Assembly (NCBI RefSeq): GCF_039534915.1
Contig: NZ_BAAAWE010000001.1
Span: forward strand, 930,001-994,000
Source of the DNA: Streptomyces roseofulvus
GTDB lineage: Bacteria > Actinomycetota > Actinomycetes > Streptomycetales > Streptomycetaceae
DNA length: 64,000 bases
Direction of reading: 5' to 3'
Under the pieces are notes generated by a model, which made no database searches, was not told the origin of the DNA, and saw only the letters and a program-made list of their open reading frames with translations. Of the stretch, positions 63,269-64,000 are shown piece by piece. How positions within the stretch are numbered: position 1 is the first letter of the stretch; every line of letters starts with the position of its first letter. The translations under genes were made by a program, and so were the position numbers.

Positions 63269-64000
63269 CCGGCGCCGCCGACACCGCCTCCGACCGGGAC
63301 CTGGAGGAGGAGCGCCGGACCGACCGGAAGGGCGGCCCGGGGCACACCGTGCTCCTGGCGCTGGCGCTCGCCGTGCCGGTGGCCAAGGTCGCCTACACGG
63401 TGGGCGGCGGGAACGCGGTGCGGGACGTGTTCATGGGCATGGAGCCGGCGAACTGGCCGGACGTGCTGCTCGGCATGGTGATCACGGACCCGCTGCTCGG
63501 CTCGGTCCTCGCCGTGGTGATCTCCCGGGTCGTCTTCGCCGTCTTCGCGGGGCGCGGCGTCGTCCCCTCCGGCAGGGGGAGGGCGGCCAGGCTGCGCCGG
63601 ACCGGGATCACCGTCCTGAACCCGCTCGCGGCCGGCGTCATCGACGCCTGCCTCTTCGGGCCGTGGTGGGGGCTCGGGACCGCGCTCGCGGCGTACGCGC
63701 TCCGCAAGGGCGTGGTCGTGGAGTACCGGACGGGGCGGCGGCGTCCGCACCACGCGCACGGGGACCGCTCGCACGGCGCCTCGCACGACCCGGCGTACCG
63801 CCCGCCGGCGTGGCTGCGCCGGGCCGCGGCGGCGGAACAGGTCGTGGCCCTGCTCCTCACGGCCGTGGCGCTGCCCGTGCTGACCTTCGTGTCGGCGCTC
63901 GACGGGCAGGCGTGGACCTCGATCGTGGCCTGCCGGGTCACCGACGGCACCCGTGTCTCGGAGGCGCGGCTGATCGAGCTGAGCCGCAAGGGCGACGGCG
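63265..64000 (+). CDS. Multi-pass membrane protein, unknown, partial (runs off the right edge)
   Basis: An open frame with strong codon bias overlaps the GreA-like stop and continues past the window end; about 245 residues are present. The start is uncertain: CTG 63265 within CTGA would couple it to the Gre gene, while GTG 63349 is the first conventional in-frame start. The N-terminus is charged (DRDLEEERRTDRK). Membrane segments appear at about 28-45, 65-90, 112-140 and 190-215, separated by an Arg/His-rich loop (RRRPHHAHGDRSHG). I recognise no family. Confidence 0.6.
   Translation, partial: MTGAADTASDRDLEEERRTDRKGGPGHTVLLALALAVPVAKVAYTVGGGNAVRDVFMGMEPANWPDVLLGMVITDPLLGSVLAVVISRVVFAVFAGRGVVPSGRGRAARLRRTGITVLNPLAAGVIDACLFGPWWGLGTALAAYALRKGVVVEYRTGRRRPHHAHGDRSHGASHDPAYRPPAWLRRAAAAEQVVALLLTAVALPVLTFVSALDGQAWTSIVACRVTDGTRVSEARLIELSRKGDG

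Overview
The window reads as chromosomal DNA of a Streptomyces or very close relative. Base composition is extremely G+C rich with G/C-biased third codon positions. GTG and TTG starts are common, TTA codons are nearly absent, and the gene set includes a full-length geosmin synthase, NsdA-like, SARP/BTAD, HxlR and MarR regulators, and DUF5709 and DUF6480 proteins. I see no rRNA, tRNA, CRISPR array, insertion sequence, integrase or plasmid/phage hallmark.

Left part (1-11.4 kb): a partial Pro/Ala-rich unknown runs off the left edge. It is followed by a PAS-SpoIIE (PP2C) phosphatase, an NsdA-like HTH/tetratricopeptide regulator, an APH-fold phosphotransferase, a secreted PGRP-type amidase, geosmin synthase (geoA), an S4 RNA-binding protein and a conserved unknown. 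The phosphatase and the phosphotransferase, which flank the regulator, carry the only two in-frame TTA codons I found, so this stretch looks developmentally (bldA) controlled. Several genes end in perfect GC-rich hairpins.

11.4-25 kb: a large AAA/LuxR-type regulator is broken by a one-base frameshift. Next come a secreted GH89 alpha-N-acetylglucosaminidase and an acyl-CoA catabolic block (two thiolase-like proteins lacking the usual catalytic Cys, a DUF35 Zn-ribbon/OB protein and a crotonase, divergent from an acyl-CoA synthetase). This composition resembles steroid side-chain degradation modules. A tandem alpha/beta-hydrolase and a Cys-cluster/pentapeptide protein follow.

25-45 kb: a SARP/BTAD regulator divergent from a 14-TM exporter, several small conserved proteins, a P450 with an unusual I-helix plus a cupin, phenylacetate-CoA ligase behind a PaaR-like palindrome, an HxlR regulator with an imine-reductase-like enzyme, another acyl-CoA synthetase, a secreted Ntn-hydrolase acylase, a Ca2+/H+ antiporter, and a MarR regulator divergent from an F420-type/hemerythrin fusion.

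45-64 kb: after a repeat-rich gene-free stretch comes a second acyl-CoA block (nitronate monooxygenase plus acyl-CoA synthetase) that carries the same 29-bp operator as the first block. Then come a serine hydrolase, a VOC protein fused to a degenerate pterin-dehydratase fold, a LysR regulator, threonine catabolism (tdh-kbl), an Sfp-type phosphopantetheinyl transferase, a Ser/Thr kinase with nine 42-residue tetratricopeptide units overlapping a DUF2236 gene, and a three-gene module (unknown, MoxR AAA+, HEXXH/VWA protein). A GreA-like factor and a partial membrane protein close the window. All functions are inferred from reading translated sequence and motifs; no database search was run.
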